A DNA stretch of 64,000 bases from Desulfobacterales bacterium (lineage in GTDB: Bacteria; Desulfobacterota; Desulfobacteria; Desulfobacterales; JAAELO01). The notes beneath the pieces are model-generated. The model did no database searches and had not been told where the DNA came from. It worked only from the letters and a program-made list of their open reading frames with translations. Of the stretch, positions 62,566 to 64,000 are shown piece after piece. Each line of letters opens with the position of its first letter. The stretch's first letter is position 1. The translations under genes were made by a program, and so were the position numbers. The DNA is taken from NCBI GenBank assembly GCA_024226555.1, contig JAAELO010000336.1, positions 1 to 64,000 of the forward strand. The letters are read 5' to 3'.

Positions 62566-62829
62566 ATGAGATTACCAAACGGAACATTAGTAAAAATTCA
62601 TAAAATCACCGGTATTTCAACGCCAAACCTAAGTGAATACATTTCAAACAAAAGATTTCCAAGCCGTAACCGTGCAATCGTATTAGGTAATGCATGTGCA
62701 AAACTCGGTTTCAATGTTCCAAAAGAAACATGGATGTTTGGAACAACTGAAGAAATAAAATCAGCCTTAATAACTTGTAATCAAAAATCTGAAGACTCGA
62801 CAACGAAAAAACAAATGGAGATTTTTTGA
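62566..62829 (+). CDS. Cro-like helix-turn-helix protein
   Basis: The 87-residue protein has a helix-turn-helix pattern (LVKIHKITGISTPNLSEYIS, about 9-28) and AAAAAGGAGAA 6 nt before its ATG. As first gene of the rightward run opposite the repressor it fits a Cro-type regulator. It ends 1 bp before the next gene. Confidence 0.75.
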   Translation: MRLPNGTLVKIHKITGISTPNLSEYISNKRFPSRNRAIVLGNACAKLGFNVPKETWMFGTTEEIKSALITCNQKSEDSTTKKQMEIF

Positions 62830-62830
62830 T

Positions 62831-63397
62831 ATGTTAAAAGCCCCTGAACAAAAAGCCCCTGAACAAATTCCCAAAGAAGCGACTATATTAACAGCCGGAA
62901 TTGATATGTATAATGACAGGTTTCTTTTTGTAGTACGTGCTTGGTCAAAAGATAAAAGCTGGTTGATACAATACGGTTCCATTTCAACTTGGAAAGATCT
63001 TAAACGTTTTATATTCAATTTTCATTACCCAATTCAGGGAACTTCAAAAACAATGAAAATATCCAGAGCTGCTCTCAATACAACATATAGAACTGAGGAA
63101 GTTTATGATTGGCTTATTAATAATAGCAAAGGGATTGTATACGGAATTTGTTTGGCTTGCCAACCACAAAGGGAAAGAATCAAGTCAGTTTTTATTCATA
63201 AAATATATTCAAATCAAAGTCTTGAACTAAAATTTCTTGATCCTGGTTCTATCGAAGACCGTTCCCGGAAAGAAATCGGCGCAAGTCCTGATCATTTCAT
63301 TGGGTGTGAGGTATATGCAACAGCTTGTATTGAAAAATCCTGGTCTTCTACAAATAATTCGAACTTTTTAAAAAAGATAAAGAGTTTTTTGAAATGA
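62831..63397 (+). CDS. Early protein homologous to the terminase nuclease domain
   Basis: The 188-residue protein matches the first half of the GpA nuclease domain of this same phage (segment IPKEATILTAGIDMYNDRFLFVVRAWSKDKSWLIQYG, in part VVRAWSKDKSWLIQYGSIST; compare LVRAWAPNYHSWLIDYGDLGT), with identical layout: D in GID for D in AVD, STWKDL for GTWGDV, HYPIQ for AYPVQ. The second active-site aspartate (GGVDTG) is replaced (RAALNTT), so catalysis may be lost. The ATPase is absent. A short duplicated KAPEQ stretch marks its start. It is an early gene, far from the terminase, so it may act as a regulator, decoy or accessory protein. Confidence 0.75.
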   Translation: MLKAPEQKAPEQIPKEATILTAGIDMYNDRFLFVVRAWSKDKSWLIQYGSISTWKDLKRFIFNFHYPIQGTSKTMKISRAALNTTYRTEEVYDWLINNSKGIVYGICLACQPQRERIKSVFIHKIYSNQSLELKFLDPGSIEDRSRKEIGASPDHFIGCEVYATACIEKSWSSTNNSNFLKKIKSFLK

Positions 63398-63454
63398 AAT
63401 TTTTTCAGAACATCAAGTTAATCAACCGTTTATTAGAATAAGGAAACATTCGAT

Positions 63455-63898
63455 ATGTCAGACGGCCGAATAAACAACCTCCTATACGAAATTCTTATTA
63501 TGAACCAGAAAGGTGCAATATATGATGTTGCAGAACTAACTGGTTATGCTTACAGATCTGTTCACGATTTCTGTTCTGTCCTTAATAAAAACGTTCCAAC
63601 CAAAATAATAAAAGCTGCTTATCTGGTTACTAAAGATCCTCGTTTGAAAAGAGAACTTGAACCAGAGGGTTATGAGCTTTCTATTAAAAAAGAAGGGCTT
63701 GATTATTCTGAAGATTTTCACAAAGAGATTTCAGATGTGAACATAAAACTTTCTTCTCTTCTACTTACATTCAGGGATGCTCTGGAAGATAAAAAAATAT
63801 CAAAACAGGAAAAAATCACCCTTAAAAAACAATGGGAAGAGGTTTCTAAGGAACTGGCTGAAGTAGGGGCATTAATAGATAGTAAATGTAAATTTTAA
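63455..63898 (+). CDS. CII-like phage regulatory protein (CP76 family)
   Basis: The 147-residue protein begins LLYEILIMNQKGAIYDVAEL, has a helix-turn-helix (YDVAELTGYAYRSVHDFCS) and ends in a helical tail (SSLLLTFRDALEDKKISKQE). It resembles phage regulatory protein CII (CP76, PF06892), which controls lysogeny in P2-related phages. It is the third gene of the rightward run; a gap of 57 bp separates it from its neighbour. Confidence 0.75.
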   Translation: MSDGRINNLLYEILIMNQKGAIYDVAELTGYAYRSVHDFCSVLNKNVPTKIIKAAYLVTKDPRLKRELEPEGYELSIKKEGLDYSEDFHKEISDVNIKLSSLLLTFRDALEDKKISKQEKITLKKQWEEVSKELAEVGALIDSKCKF

Positions 63899-63908
63899 AG
63901 GAGAAAAA

Positions 63909-64000
63909 ATGGCTGAAACAAATTGTATATGGAAAGAAGAAGACAGAGGGGATGAAGCTTCAGTTTACTCAAGAGCATGTCATAAAGAACACATACTGAT
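63909..64000 (+). CDS. Partial early phage protein, cut by the window edge
   Basis: An ATG at 63909 with AAAGGAG 6 nt upstream opens a frame (MAETNCIWKEEDRGDEASVY...) that runs off the window. The start (CIWKEEDRGDE with following C) recalls small phage zinc-binding proteins with a C-x-W-x-E-D pattern. Only about 30 residues are seen. Confidence 0.55.
   Translation, partial: MAETNCIWKEEDRGDEASVYSRACHKEHIL

Larger units (their letters stand above)
20537..64000. mobile_element. Prophage: lambda-like head, P2-like contractile tail (right end outside window)
   Basis: The left end is fixed by the split tRNA-Arg. Inside are, from right to left, immunity genes, cargo, primase-helicase, terminase, cargo, capsid, lysis and contractile tail genes, nearly all structural genes on the minus strand. 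No integrase is found in the window, so it and attR must lie beyond 64000. The prophage therefore exceeds 43.4 kb. The structural genes appear intact. Whether 53-60 kb belongs to the original phage or was inserted later is uncertain. Confidence 0.88.

Overview
The window comes from an AT-rich Gram-negative chromosome, most likely an anaerobic Desulfobacterota (sulfate-reducer-like) bacterium. That inference rests on a methylenetetrahydrofolate reductase pair (MetF with a MetV-like zinc protein) next to HdrA-like flavoproteins with an MvhD-type tail, a DUF1302 barrel/LolA-like/RND envelope operon, type IV minor pilins and a sigma-54 enhancer-binding regulator. No rRNA or species-specific marker is present, so the genus is not determined.

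Host chromosome (1 to about 20.5 kb): a periplasmic binding protein; a TetR-RND-LolA-like-barrel envelope operon with a local duplication between tetR and the RND gene; a NifX-like protein divergent from a PAS/sigma-54 activator, with paired palindromic enhancer sites and a -24/-12 promoter between them; the metV-metF-hdrA-hdrA/mvhD operon; a HIT protein; a fimT-pilW-pilV-pilX minor pilin operon; a DEAD-box helicase; an UPF0173 hydrolase; and tRNA-His. A family of short inverted-repeat elements (about 130 to 220 bp, ends like AGGGAACCTCTAAAAACT) lies between these genes.

Prophage (about 20.54 kb to beyond the right edge): the left boundary is a 45-bp 3' half of tRNA-Arg(TCG) that breaks off in the anticodon loop, a classical attachment site. 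Reading leftwards from 52.8 kb are small early genes, a zinc-finger/Toprim/D5-type primase-helicase, lambda-type terminase (TerS, GpA), lambda-type head genes (gpW, portal, S49 protease with a probable nested scaffold, gpD, gpE), a lysis cassette, and a P2-type contractile tail with a programmed -1 frameshift E/E' gene. It is therefore a temperate myovirus with a lambda-like head and a P2-like tail. The immunity region (repressor, Cro-like, CII-like) is at 62 to 64 kb; integrase and the other att site should lie beyond 64 kb.

Two AT-rich cargo zones interrupt the phage modules. Zone 1 (about 39.9 to 46.3 kb) sits between terminase and portal genes and carries an Mrr-like nuclease next to a RelA/SpoT-type alarmone synthetase, a Rha-family gene with a C4-antisense-RNA-like leader, a SEC-C protein and three small membrane proteins. 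Zone 2 (about 53 to 61.7 kb) carries a Sel1 lipoprotein, endonuclease I, a second SEC-C protein, a zinc-ribbon membrane protein, a solute-binding protein, an AAA-DUF4435 fusion resembling a fused PARIS system, repeated palindromic REP-like units and a GC-rich non-coding block. These zones are the best candidates for new anti-phage or lysogenic-conversion functions. A small early gene homologous to the nuclease part of the phage's own terminase is a further unusual item. All family calls were made by eye from translated sequence, without database searches.
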